Shown here: positions 1 to 9,827 of the stretch, in pieces
Position numbering within the stretch: position 1 is the stretch's first letter
Layout of the letters: each line of letters opens with the position of its first letter
Assembly: GCF_000485595.1 (NCBI RefSeq)
Contig: NW_014578535.1
Span: 34,721 to 55,522, forward strand
Direction of reading: 5' to 3'
Length of the DNA stretch: 20,802 bases
Source: Priapulus caudatus
Lineage: Eukaryota; Priapulida; Priapulimorpha; Priapulimorphida; Priapulidae
Translations under genes and position numbers: made by a program
The notes under the pieces: model-generated
The model's input: the letters and a program-made list of their open reading frames with translations, nothing else
Databases searched by the model: none
Told to the model about the DNA's origin: nothing

Positions 1-1623
1 GGGTGGCAGCACGGTCGCGGGTGTCATGGCGCCGTTCAAATTTCGTAGCGTTGATGTGTAAATAATTAATTAAGTATCTGGTGACAAATACATGTGGGTA
101 TAGACGATTTGTTATACAGTAAGTACAGTTGTATGCAGTAAAATCCTAGAGGCTACTGTCCCTTTAACTCATATTGAATTCAGAATTTTGGATGTGCTAT
201 GTATATTACGACACTGTGACGTCATTAAGCGACGCAACAAGCTCAACCAATAGCAGCGCTCACTACAGCCCTATGTTCTTGATTGACCTAGGAAAAAAAA
301 TCACACTCGCGGCTCGCATAGCAGGCAGCTCGCATAGAGGCATGTTCAAGAACTGATTGATCAAACGTCGTGTGAACGCTCTCTTCAACGACGCTCCGTG
401 TCGTTTTTGATCCGGGTCTGTCTCGGCTCGTTTTCGACCCGGCGTTTTCGCTCCGTGTGAACGCGGCTAATAGCTCCTTATATGGCGAAGACTTCCCCCT
501 TCGACCTCTGCTTGGGCACGCCCTGCTCTCGCCCTCACCCCAATCGCAGGCGCCATACCTAGCTCTTATTGATCGGTGTACTACTCCGGGTCCGGCCCTA
601 TCTTATTTCCCTGGTCCATCATATAGTTGTTAAATAAAAGGCAGCTGTAAATAGGTCAAAGATTAGCTCAGCGAGCCACACCGCATCGCCGAGGGCGCAA
701 GAGTCGTTAGTAGCTGCCTTTTGTTTCGAGTTAGGCGGTTTACACATTCAGTTTGCTGGCAACATAATGCAAAATCGTGTAGTACGTTTTAGTCTGTATC
801 TCCGGATTGCGGGTGTATACGAGGAAACGATTTCGCACAATGCTAGGCGAATATACTGTGTACGATTTGAGCTCAAGTTGGTTGAGTTACGCGTAGTAAA
901 TCGTAGGTATTCTAAGGCTAGTAAATGACGAATTTTCATGTTTATTGAAGTCACACTCCTTCCCTATTATCTACTCCTGACGTACATGTATAACGCATCG
1001 GTACTAATTGTTACGGCCTATGGTGTAATCGTATCAGTGGTAGTAAAAGGTCCGTGCCGTTTAGCGCGTGTAAGAATATACCATTAGATAGCGAGCTTAG
1101 CGGAAAGACAGCGAAAACTAACGAAGGAACAACGTATAAGATGTAACGAACGGTTATTTATTATTTAAAATAAAGCACACAATATTATAATCCCAAGTTT
1201 GGGCATGACGCGTACATGGTTGTCTGTCCAACTAAAATCACGGTACTCCGTGAAATAAACTAAAACAGCAACAAAGGTAGGTTTAAACACAGCTTGGTAA
1301 CCACGCACAAAACAGTCTATACTCACATACCTTGTAGCCGTGACGACCCTTTTCTATCTATTACCTCTCTCTCTTATATTCCCCCTCTCTCTTGCTAACC
1401 TGGCTACGTCACGTGATAAAAACCCAGCCAACAGTCCAAAGGTCAGAACTGTCCGTGCTTTCAGCAAGATGTGAGACCACTGCCCCCACTTTACTACCTT
1501 CGCGATTACTAGACCTACCTTTGGTGTTAACTGCCCCAACAATGGTCTGTCGACGAGGCCAGCTGTGCCATAAATTTACTTAGAATTTACATATGTGAAA
1601 GGGGCGAAATTCCCTTCACTATA
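1..1623. other. Non-coding DNA, no gene recognised
   Basis: No open frame here exceeds about 70 codons, and none shows recognisable protein character. Composition is mixed, with AT-rich stretches (50-200, 1140-1190) and a GC-richer island at about 360-720. Within that island the decamer GTGTGAACGC occurs twice (about 370 and 456). Apart from the inverted repeat at 632-726 I see no RNA gene, promoter or transposon end that can be defended. Confidence 0.6.
632..726. repeat. Inverted repeat, 15-bp stem with 65-nt loop
   Basis: The left arm AAATAAAAGGCAGCT (632-646) and the right arm AGCTGCCTTTTGTTT (712-726) are reverse complements with one mismatch; the inner 11 bp are perfect. The loop holds TTAGCTCAGCGAG, close to an RNA polymerase III A box, but I find no matching B box or cloverleaf. 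It could be a small MITE, a tRNA-derived fragment or a structured RNA. No clear target-site duplication was found. Confidence 0.5.
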
Positions 1624-1772
1624 CATGGCCTTATAACTAAATCGCATGCATGGCCTTATAACCAAACTATATGCATGGCCTTATAACTAAACTAAATGCA
1701 TGGCCATATAACTAAACTATATATGCATGGCCTTATAACTAAGCTATATGCATGGCCATATAACTAAATAGC
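1624..1772. repeat. 25-bp minisatellite, six copies
   Basis: CATGGCC starts at 1624, 1649, 1674, 1699, 1726 and 1751, a 25-bp period with one 27-bp step. Each unit continues TTATAACTAAACTATATG with small changes, such as CCATATAAC in copies 4 and 6. The array ends near 1772. It is followed by the octamer ACGGGCCG repeated twice (about 1776-1800). Confidence 0.9.
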
Positions 1773-2762
1773 TTAACGGGCCGAAATTACTTACGGGCCG
1801 CACGACAAAGAACCGGCAATATAAACTAATTGGAAGTAAGGGTTTAGAAGGCAAAAGTGGAAGCGTTTGCATTATAAATACATTTTATTGGAAACAAAAG
1901 AGATGGAAGAAATATAAATAGTGGTTGCGCGGCCACGTCGGTGCGGAACCCAAGGACAGAATTCCCGCTTGATAGTTTCATAGTTCCGTAGTTATCATCG
2001 AGGAAGGTTGTGTTGTTCACACGTTCTATACAGAGTCTATATATATATATATATATGTCAATGTGCGGCAGCGTGCGCGCGGTGTACATGTGTGTTGCAG
2101 AGGAGCATTTGCACTGCATTTACAGGAAGTTGTCGGCAATAATAGGCGAAAGAGAGTAGAGAAACATTAAGACTTTGGTAGTAAATAGATTTCATATTTA
2201 TTTAGCATTTTACTTTATCACCGTGCTTGTGGTGTTGTTCGTGTGCTCTGGCACCATCATTTAGACTGTGTAGTAATTCTGATCACTATAAACCCCGATA
2301 AAACAAGCAGAAAGTATTTTTACGTTTTTTTTAATTATTATTTAATATAAACGTAGTTATCACAGGCAGAAAGTTAGCTAAAAAAGTTAGTTAGCTAAAA
2401 AAGAAAGTTAGCTCGTACCGACGCGTGGGCTATCTCGGGCAGCGGCTAACTAGCTGCTTAATATGGGCAACGGTGGCGAGCGTAAAGAAATTATATATAT
2501 ACTTATCTATCACATTAAATTGGGCGTTTGGTCGACACATTTTATTCAGAAATTAGATAATAGATCTTATATATAGCATTTTATTATAAAACAGTGCCTA
2601 CATAACGATAGAAATATGGATATATAGAACGATAGATCTGCATCAGAACTCTGCTAATTTGGGCGTTTTATGCATTTTGTAATGTGGGCGTTTTGCTAGG
2701 GGTCGTAATTTGGGCGGCCGGTATTCGGTATAAAAAATGACCTGGATTAGGCCCTGTCGTAT
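1773..2762. other. AT-rich non-coding DNA with short simple repeats
   Basis: No gene is recognised. The stretch contains an (AT)n microsatellite at 2038-2056, a run of T and TTATTATTTAAT at about 2325-2346, and a short imperfect duplication of AAGTTAGCTAAAAAA at about 2371-2413. The open frame at 1844-2119 on the minus strand crosses the AT microsatellite and looks like chance. Confidence 0.6.
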
Positions 2763-2777
2763 GGCGCGCCGGCGCGC

Positions 2778-2830
2778 CAAGTGTCGCATGACTGATTTCG
2801 TTACGAAATCAATGATTTTGTAACGAAATC
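2778..2830 (+). repeat. Left terminal inverted repeat of the fold-back element
   Basis: It begins CAAGTGTCGCATG, then has two near-palindromic 17-mers, GATTTCGTTACGAAATC (2794-2810) and GATTTTGTAACGAAATC (2814-2830). The reverse complement of 4358-4409 matches nearly throughout, differing by a few substitutions and single-base gaps. Confidence 0.8.
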
Positions 2831-2855
2831 TATGGGGCACCAAGTGTAGCATGGG

Positions 2856-3045
2856 GGTACGTGCGTGTACCCGCGTGCACGTGCGTGTACCCGCGTGTAC
2901 GTGCGTGTACCCGCGTGTACGTGCGTGTATCTGCGTGTACGTGCGTGTACCCGCGTGTACGTGCGTGTACGTGCGTGTACGTGCGTGTACCCGCGTGTAC
3001 GTGCGTGTACGTGCATGTACGTGCGTGTACCCGCGTGTACCCCGC
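2856..3045 (+). repeat. Left internal array, 20-bp units
   Basis: About nine units of GTACGTGCGTGTACCCGCGT, itself built from two 10-mers (GTACGTGCGT and GTACCCGCGT). After about 3045 the pattern decays into related but irregular sequence to about 3670. The same decamers appear in reverse complement on the right side of the element. Confidence 0.85.
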
Positions 3046-3679
3046 GTGGAGCCGTGCCGGTGGTAGCGTGCGCGTAGCTCGCGGCTACGTGCGTGGCAGT
3101 GGCTGTAACGTGCGCCTTGCATCTCCGAGTGTAACCGTGTGTACGTGCGTGTACTGCCTGGTACCCCGCGTGTACGTGCTGACTCCTCGTGTACCGTGCG
3201 TGTTCCCGGCGCTGTCACGTGCGGTGGTACCCAGACGCGTGTACGTGCCTTGTACCCCGCGTGTTACGTGCGTCGTACCCGCAGTGTTCCCGTGCGCGCG
3301 TGGTACGCTCGTTATCCTGAGCGTGTACGTATCTCGAGCTAGTATGAACTACGCAGTGTACCACGGATGCGTGTACTGTGTGACGTAGCCGTCGCGCTCG
3401 TACCGTAGGCTGTGTACCGCTGCTGGTACTTGCCGTAGCTACATACTCCCGTGATAACGTCCTCACGTGGTGACCCCGCACCGTAGCTACCGGGCCGTGT
3501 ACCCCGCCGTGCGGTTAACCGGTGCAGTGCAACGTAGGCGTAGTCCAACCGGTGCGTGTCAGGTACGTGGTGTACCTGTCGCTGTACGCCTGCGTGTATC
3601 ATGCGTCGCACGTGCGTGTACGTGCGTAATACCTGCGTGTACGTGGCGGTGTATCTGCGTGACCGTGCGTATACCGCGC

Positions 3680-4200
3680 GTGGCGAGCACGCAGGTACAC
3701 GCATCCGCACGAGTAACACTGGCACGTACACGCGGTGACACGCACGTACACGCGAGATACAGCGCGGGTACAACCACGTAACGAACGCACGTACGACGGA
3801 GAATACACGCACGGTACACGCGGGTACACGCACGTACACGCGGGTACAACCGCACGTAGCATCGGAGATACAGTCGCGGTAACGAGCGCACGTCGCACGT
3901 ACACGGAGATACAACGCACGTACACCGGGTACACGCACGTACACCCGGGTACATGCACGTACCCAATACACCACCGTACACTGGCGGACTACGGACTAAG
4001 CAGCGGGGGAGCCGCAGATACGCGCAGTATAGACGCACTACACTGCAGGTACAAGCGCAGCGTACATCCAAGACATGGCCACTGTACACGCGGGTCGACC
4101 TGACGCTGGTACAACGCACGACAACTGCAGACACGCACGTACACGGCGGGTAGCACTTACGTACACCCGGTACACGCACGGTGCACAGCGAATACACGCA
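3680..4200 (-). repeat. Right internal array, inverted and degenerate
   Basis: CACGCACGTACACG and CGCGGGTACACG units on the + strand are the reverse complement of the left array. Copies are heavily interrupted by indels and substitutions. The polarity switch lies near 3670-3700, not far from the geometric centre of the element (about 3593). Confidence 0.7.
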
Positions 4201-4357
4201 CAGTATCCCCATGCTACACGTTTGGCGCCCCAATCAGATTTCGTTGCTAAAAGTCATTGCAGTACTAATTTCGTAACGAAATCATCGCAGTGTGCCTGCA
4301 TTCAGTAACGAAACACTCGCATAGCCTGATTTCGTAACGAAATCACTTTTGTAACTT

Positions 4358-4409
4358 GATTCGTTACAAAATCATTGATTTCGGTAACGAAATAATCATG
4401 CGACACTTG
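4358..4409 (-). repeat. Right terminal inverted repeat of the fold-back element
   Basis: Reads GATTCGTTACAAAATC at 4358-4373, then a GATTTCGGTAACGAAAT block, and ends CATGCGACACTTG (4397-4409). Additional copies of the palindromic 17-mer lie just inside at 4267-4283 and 4328-4344, so this terminus has more copies than the left one. Confidence 0.8.
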
Positions 4410-4537
4410 TCCGCGCCGCAATATGTCGGGGGTTCCGTCTCGCTGTGGTGCGTCAATCCGATATTGTATATTCCTTAGCGGTCTAAAAATCAGTAACTAT
4501 GTATTGGAACTATAGCGTTAAATCTGTTATTCACTAA

Positions 4538-5453
4538 CAGTGTCGACGATGCTAGGTGAACAGTCAATTAAATTACGCACCATATTTCGATGCCTATGAG
4601 CATGAATTGAATTACAAAGGGCGCTGTTCGATGGAATGCGCGACGTTAATATGCCGACGTAGTGACGGTAATTGAATTAGCCAAGAGCGCTGTGTCGTGA
4701 TGCTAATGACAGATAATTGAATTACGACGAGTGTCGATCTATACATAATTGAATTTACGACGATGTCGATGCTATGACAGTCAATTGAATTACGACTAGT
4801 GTCGCATGGCTATGACAGTGAATTGAATTAGAAGGAGTGTCGATGCGTATCGCGTATTGAAGTTACGAAAACGAGTGTCGATGCTAGTGACAGTATAATT
4901 GAAATTCCGACGAGGTCGAAATTGTCTATGCAGTAATTGAAGTTCCGATCGTCGATGCTATAAAGGACAGTAAATTGAATTACGAACAGTGTCGATGGCT
5001 AATGACAGTAATTAATTACCGATCGTGACGATCTATGACGGAGTAATTGAATTCCGATCGTCGATGCTAAGACCAGTAATTGAAATTAGCGATCGTCGAT
5101 GCTATGACAGTAATTGAATTCCGATCGTCCCGATCCTCATGACAGTAATTGAAGATTACGATCGTCCGATGCTATGACAGTAATGTGCAAGTTCCCGATC
5201 GTCGATGCTAATGCACAGTAAATATGAATTACGACTTCGTCGATGCTAATGGAAGTAATCTGAATTCCGATGTCCGATGCTACTGACGTAATCTGAATTA
5301 CAGATCGTCGATGCTATCGACAGATTATTATACAGACAGTGCTGTGTCGTGCATGCCGACGTTTCTGACAGTAATTATACACGACGAGTCTGCTGTCGAT
5401 GCTATGCCGAGTGCTATGGACAGTTGGAATTAACGATCGTCGATGCTATGACA
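4538..5453. repeat. Degenerate 32-bp tandem array, about 28 copies
   Basis: The unit is GTCGATGCTATGACAG followed by TAATTGAATTACGATC, 32 bp, clearest at about 5090-5180. Copies differ mostly by one- or two-base insertions and deletions (for example GCTAATGACAG, GCTAGTGACAG, AATTGAAATT) rather than by shared substitutions. That is unusual for an array homogenised by unequal exchange. The array ends directly at an LTR-like block. It is not a CRISPR array: there are no distinct unique spacers and the context is eukaryotic. Confidence 0.85.
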
Positions 5454-5458
5454 GCAAG

Positions 5459-5746
5459 TGTACGACGGGTGCTACGTGCTCTGTAAACGCGAATGCCGTG
5501 GGTATGTCGCGAACCGTGTCTATCACGGCGACGTAGCGTGCGCGCATGCGTATTCGGCGCGTCGGGCCTGACTATATAAGCCGAGAGGTTCAGGCAAGAA
5601 TCGAGAAGCATCCCGAGAGAACCTGCTGCTCCTCGTCGCGAACGAGGGATCGGGTCGAGGAGGAGATAGGAATCTCCTGACAACCAGCCACTGCATCGCA
5701 GACTCAGATTGTAACTGTATCAGTACTCCAAATCTACATTAAAGCA
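5459..5746 (+). mobile_element. Possible solo LTR of a retrotransposon
   Basis: This block of about 288 bp begins TGTACGACGG and ends near TTAAAGCA. It contains a strong TATA box (TATATAAG, 5573-5580) and a polyadenylation signal ATTAAA (5738-5743) about 160 bp downstream, an order typical of an LTR promoter-to-poly(A) unit. CAAG lies directly before it (5455-5458) and again just after it (5748-5751), which could be a short target duplication. No gag or pol is visible and no second LTR copy lies in the window. It could instead be an ordinary TATA promoter. Confidence 0.4.
5573..5580 (+). promoter_or_regulatory. TATA box, TATATAAG
   Basis: A perfect TATA-type element sits in a GC-rich context, downstream of the 32-bp array. 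Transcription would be expected to start about 30 bp further on, near 5603. The only nearby open frame downstream (about 5751-5975, 74 codons) has no recognisable protein character, so the element more likely belongs to the LTR-like block. Confidence 0.45.
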
Positions 5747-5756
5747 ACAAGTGCAT

Positions 5757-6243
5757 GGTACTATAACCCTGACTCTCTCTTTGCTCATGTCATTTGGCTA
5801 TACATATAACATTAGAATCTACAACTATACAGTAGCGTTAAAACAAACGTTACACTCCCTGCATCTGCTCGTGCGTTTTGCGCCCATGCCGTCTCATCTT
5901 CCCTTTGTCCTCAGCAGGATGTATGTACAATGTGTGTCACTACTTTTTCTCATATGGATCGCTACATGTAATTAAGTTATATAATACTGGTTCCTACTCT
6001 CACGGAATGAGCAAGGCTGATTTCGGCCGTCAAGTGGATTTCGTTACGATTTGATGGACATGCTAATAATAGTCATTATTCCGGACGACACTTCGCGTGC
6101 TCGTGTTGCTGGATATTATAGCGTGCGTCATTGGCACATATATATTGCTTGTAGCTACATCTATTTTTAATGACATATATATGTTTTGATGGAATATAGA
6201 TTAATATGAGTGTCAAGTATAGATAATTGTCTCGCATATATAA
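5757..6243. other. Non-coding DNA, no gene recognised
   Basis: AT-rich, with short TATATA runs. CAAGTGGATTTCGTTACG at about 6031-6048 resembles the fold-back terminus at 2778-2810. Nothing else can be assigned. Confidence 0.5.
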
Positions 6244-6440
6244 TTGCCAAGTATGCTGCATGGTAGCGAGTGCGTGATGTGTGTCGGCGTACGTGCGTCG
6301 TGTGTGCGTGTACGTGCGTTTGTGTGTGCGTGTGTACGTGCGTGTATGTGCGTATACGTGCGTTGTGTGCGTGTGTACGTGCTGTGGTGTGGTGCGTGTT
6401 GTGCGTGTGATGTGCGGGTATACGTGCGTGTTATTTCGTG
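6244..6440 (+). repeat. GT/GTGC-rich microsatellite
   Basis: Irregular repetition of GTGCGTGT and GTACGTGCGT. The units resemble those inside the fold-back element. Together with the terminus-like fragment at 6031 this might be the remnant of a second copy, but plain simple-sequence DNA explains it equally well. Open frames across it are artefacts of the repeat. Confidence 0.6.
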
Positions 6441-6760
6441 TCGTAAGAGTATTGCAGATCAGCATCCGTTTGTGTTCGATTGTGCTACAAACGCACGGCT
6501 GTGCGTGTGTTAATCTATGCGGTCATTGAACGCTTAAGAGTCCCCCTGACATAGTGGCTCACATGGCCGAACAGAATGCAATCGTTGATGTTAAAGCCAC
6601 AAATATGCGCATCTACACGCTAATGTTCTCCAGTAGGCTTACGACTACGCAACATAGCTTCGTGACAATGCATAATCACACTACCTTATGACAAAATAAA
6701 CTCTAGTTCCTCCCATAATGCAAGCTGGATCAGCGAGGGAATTGTTAATGACTCAGGAAA
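6441..6760. other. Non-coding spacer
   Basis: No gene, repeat or regulatory signal is recognised between the GT-rich and GA-rich microsatellites. Confidence 0.5.
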
Positions 6761-7013
6761 CAGAGAGAGAAAGAGAGGGAGAGAGAGAGCGAGAGAAAGA
6801 GAGGGAGAGAGAGAGAGAGAGAGAGGGAGAGAGGAAGAGAGCAAGCGAGATAAAAAATAAAGAGAGAAAGCGAGACAGAGAGCAAGACAAGACACAGAGC
6901 GAAATGAGGAAATAGAGAAATAGATAGCGAGATAGATAGCTAGCTAATAGTTAGAGAGAGAGAAGCGAGCGAGAGAGAGAGAGAGAGACAGAGAGACAGA
7001 GAGAGAGAGATAG
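6761..7013. repeat. GA-rich microsatellite
   Basis: Long runs of GAGAGA with interspersed GAAAGA, GGGAGA and GATAGATA, in two main blocks (about 6761-6912 and 6951-7013). The purine-only strand gives long apparent E/R open frames that are not genes. Confidence 0.9.
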
Positions 7014-8384
7014 AGCAATCTATTACTATCTAGCCCCTGTCACGCAATCACATAGTCATGTGTATGCGCGATGTGTGCAGTCTTTCGCCGTCATCATATT
7101 TGTAGCTGACGTCATACTCCCGAGTGAATGTCACCAGGGAAGATGCTGCTACTGCTGCTGCTGCTGCTACATCTTACGCAGTAGCCAGCTCCAGAAATAA
7201 TGCCGTAGAACAAGGGATCTCTAAAGATACTGCTACCCAATGAACCATTGTGGGGAGCGTGGCTTGGTGACACATTTACGTCGCGCACATGTAAATGCCA
7301 CGTCATTACTGTAAGATCTGACAACGCAGGGCGAGAGTAAATCGATGCAAAATGATGCGGGCGAAAGTTAATGAAAGGAAGGTCGAATCGTAAGCGCCTC
7401 GCCCTCGAAGTCGTTAGTCATGATTCATTAGTCATGACAGTGGATGTGAAAATGCAAATGTGATATGCAACCGGGAGAATTCGCGACCGGCGAACGATGA
7501 CCGAAATCCAGGGATTTTATAGTCAAGGGTTTTTCGCGATTAGATTTTATGGACCCCAACCATTGAGTTATAACGGGGCTACACTGTATATATATATATA
7601 TCATTGTAATAAAGCCGTCTACATTACATACGACACCTTGGCCCGTCATTGTCTACGACCAGTGATGACAAAGCAGAAACCTTCCCTACGTTGGTATGCA
7701 GAGCCGTAGCCGAATGCATATTCTTAGAGGTGTGGTAAATTCTTGTGACTTAACATCTAAATGGCTGTCAGTAATGGAGGAGAGGAAGGCAACACAGCTC
7801 CCACTTAGTTTGCGTAGATTTGGCGCGAGATCGGGAGTCGAACGAGGTTCCCACAGACGACTACGATTAGTTTAACACGGGCATTACGATCATTTTATAG
7901 TTATTCGCATTTATTACACTTCCATTTTATTTTTTTATCCAAATCAACTTTTTTCAATCCAATTCATGCTCGCCCATTTGCTGAGGGTACGACGAACAAT
8001 TGAGTTTAACCCACGGTAGCTAGATTACCAATAATACTGCACAACGCACGACTCCCTCTGCATGCTTTAATGCCATAGTCAAGCCTTGAGCCACTACGAG
8101 CTATTTTCAGCTACCCATGCAAAGTGCTCTCCACTCACCAGCATATCGTATAAATTAATTTAATGTCTACACATGGTATTCTGAGCTAAGATACTGAGCT
8201 ATAGCCAATAGTTTCTATTCTACTTATTTTTGAAATAATTAGTGCTAGCGTAACATCACACACCTTCCTCGTATATGCGAAAAAACGAAACGGAAGCAGT
8301 TCGAAATTTGTTTCTGACGGTTAACGAACGTAATAATAAATAGTAACGACTCAGTACGACGCTCAGTAAGAGATGTTCTCTTAT
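7014..8384. other. Non-coding DNA, probably intron or intergenic
   Basis: Contains a CTG/CTA trinucleotide run (7144-7169) and a (TA)n run (7587-7601), and is otherwise AT-rich without recognisable coding character. It lies directly upstream of the predicted splice acceptor at 8397, so at least its end should be intron. TAAC-type branch-point candidates occur within about 80 bp of the acceptor. Confidence 0.5.
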
Positions 8385-8397
8385 TTTTTGCCCGCAG
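8376..8397 (+). promoter_or_regulatory. Predicted 3' splice site opening the giant exon
   Basis: The pyrimidine tract TTCTCTTATTTTTTGCCCGC is followed by AG at 8396-8397. Composition then switches abruptly from AT-rich to CpG-rich coding-like DNA. In the frame of the long open reading frame the first complete codon starts at 8400, giving a phase-1 intron upstream. Confidence 0.65.
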
Positions 8398-9827
8398 GCG
8401 CGCCGCCGTCTCGAACAATGTGGTCCGGAGCTGCCCATAGGACCCACGAGCGCAGACGGAAAGACCAGTGGCATGACCCCCCGGGAGACGATCGCAGCTA
8501 CATGAGACCGACTTCCCAGCACTCCTTCGACGATGAAGCCTTTACCGGGAATTCTGGCGATTTCTGGCCCGAGCCAGCACTCTCCGATCGCTGGTCGGGT
8601 GACGAAGAATGCGGGCAGGGATTCGGGGAAGGGTGCGGGAGGTGGCAGCGAGGAGCGTCGAAAGGTGACCGAGGCGGCGCGTGTGGCGGCAGCAACCAGC
8701 CGCTGCACTAACCGCAGTTGTCGCAAGGCAAACTCTAACAATAGAGGTGACGGTGAACGCGCCTCGGGCCGGCGAACACGGCGCGTCGAATCTTGGTAAT
8801 CGGCCGTGCAACCGAACGAACGCACGTCGGCAACCCTGCAGAATCGTCGAGGCACGCAGGTCTATAACCGCGGCGGCGACGTCGTGGAACGTATCACGGG
8901 GGCGGTGCGAGAACATTAGGAACAACTGCTGGACAGTCGGTGACAGATGTCCTGTCAGACGAATTGGCCGAGCAAACTCTTGCGGCGAAACTCCGACGCA
9001 ATGGCATCCGTGAACCGACGGCCAACTGGGATGGCGAAAACGGCGTTTCCGAAGAAACACCGTGGACCTCGGATGGCATCAATCGCGAACCCTACGTGGT
9101 CGAGAACGCGCGAGACGGACGGGACGTCGTGTAACCGTGCCGACGGACGATCCAGCATGGCAATGCGACGGCGGCGGGTCAACGATTGCGTGGTCGTCGG
9201 CAGAGCGATTGTCCATCGGCCGACCGCAGAACACTACGCACAGACTCTCGCACTCAAGGAGTGTTAGCGGTGGAAGGCGGAGGAGAGGCCGGAGGAGGAG
9301 CAGATAGAAGCAGAAACGATTGCGATGACACGCAGAACAAGCAACTTACCGTCGCTCAGATACCACTCCACCAAACAAGTCGGTCCAGTATCCCAAGCGA
9401 CCGCCGCGGGCGACGACTTGCAACCCGGGGAGACGGTCGCCACGTGCGCAGCCTTAGCAGGTCGCGAGAATGCGCACATGCGCCAGGGGCGCGCGCAGAA
9501 GGTCGACGAAGCGCGATCGGTTGCAGGGGCAACGACCGTCAGCTTGAAAAGACGGAAAGAAAGCGGTGGCCGTGTCCTCTAATCAGCAGAAGTCTCGCGT
9601 AGTCTCCTGCTTCACGACAAGTGTGGTACACGGCAGAGGCTGAGGAACGGTGGTATGTAAGAAAGCCAAGATGAGAACGGGAAGGCGGTCACCGGCTCTC
9701 TGGGTATGAGAGGGGCTTCAAACAAAGTGCGCAAACGCAGGACGACGTACGCCCACCAAAAGATCATGCGTGCTGTCGAAGCCAAAACAGGGCACCAAAG
9801 CGTCCAACTAATGCACGAATCAGATGA
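8398..9827 (+). CDS. Frame-broken 5' part of the giant zinc-finger exon
   Basis: CpG-rich DNA with coding character on the + strand, but the plausible frame jumps. Numbering frames by position modulo 3, frame 0 reads well from 8398 to about 8620 (containing HSFDDEAFTGNSGDFWPEP), frame 1 to about 8780, then frame 2, and frame 1 again near 8881-8908 (VVERITGAVREH). Frame 0 resumes at about 8910-9120 (VTDVLSDELAEQTLAAKL), then frame 2 to about 9270, frame 0 to about 9370, frame 1 to about 9580, and frame 0 after that. From about 9700 it is alignable with the downstream 81-nt repeat, though at low identity. The last in-frame stop is TGA at 9825-9827. Either sequence errors or real decay could explain this. 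No function can be read from the segment itself. Extra small introns remain possible. Confidence 0.45.

Larger units (their letters stand above)
2763..4424. mobile_element. Fold-back type DNA transposon (non-autonomous)
   Basis: The two ends are inverted copies. CAAGTGTCGCATG at 2778-2790 is answered by CATGCGACACTTG at 4397-4409, and the match continues inward for about 53 bp. A second inverted pair lies further in (TGGGGCACCAAGTGTAGCATG at 2833-2853, its partner within 4207-4232). Inside that, a GTGCGTGTAC-type array on the left faces its reverse complement on the right. GC-rich flanks (GGCGCGCCGGCGCGCC at 2763-2778; CCGCGCCGC at about 4411-4419) may extend the termini. No transposase is encoded; open frames inside are low-complexity products of the 10/20-bp repeat. 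Exact ends and target duplication are not resolved. Confidence 0.75.

Noticed and set aside
1844-2119. 91-codon minus-strand frame
   Set aside because: It contains an Ile/Tyr run from the AT microsatellite and has no start context, domain or neighbours supporting a gene.
2643-4308. Many open frames of 60-224 codons on both strands
   Set aside because: They lie in the fold-back element and translate its 10/20-bp repeat into VRACTRVY / THVHARTR-type low complexity; several overlap in opposite strands. No domain or stable frame.
4538-5453. CRISPR-like regular repeat
   Set aside because: The whole 32-bp unit repeats head to tail without unique spacers, in an animal-type genome without cas genes.
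5756-5773. Primer-binding site after the LTR-like block (TGGTACTATAACCC)
   Set aside because: The implied tRNA 3' end does not look like a normal T arm and acceptor, and no internal retroelement sequence follows.
6718-6915. E/R-rich open frame
   Set aside because: It is a translation of a GA microsatellite.
7819-7860. tRNA gene on the minus strand (B-box-like GTTCGACTC)
   Set aside because: No A box at the right distance, and the T-arm and acceptor stems do not pair. At most a tRNA-derived scrap.
8256-9060. Minus-strand frames of 199 and 172 codons over 8256-9060
   Set aside because: One crosses the splice acceptor and AT-rich intron, and both overlap + strand coding-like sequence. Arg/Ser/Pro-rich composition is expected from antisense CpG-rich DNA.
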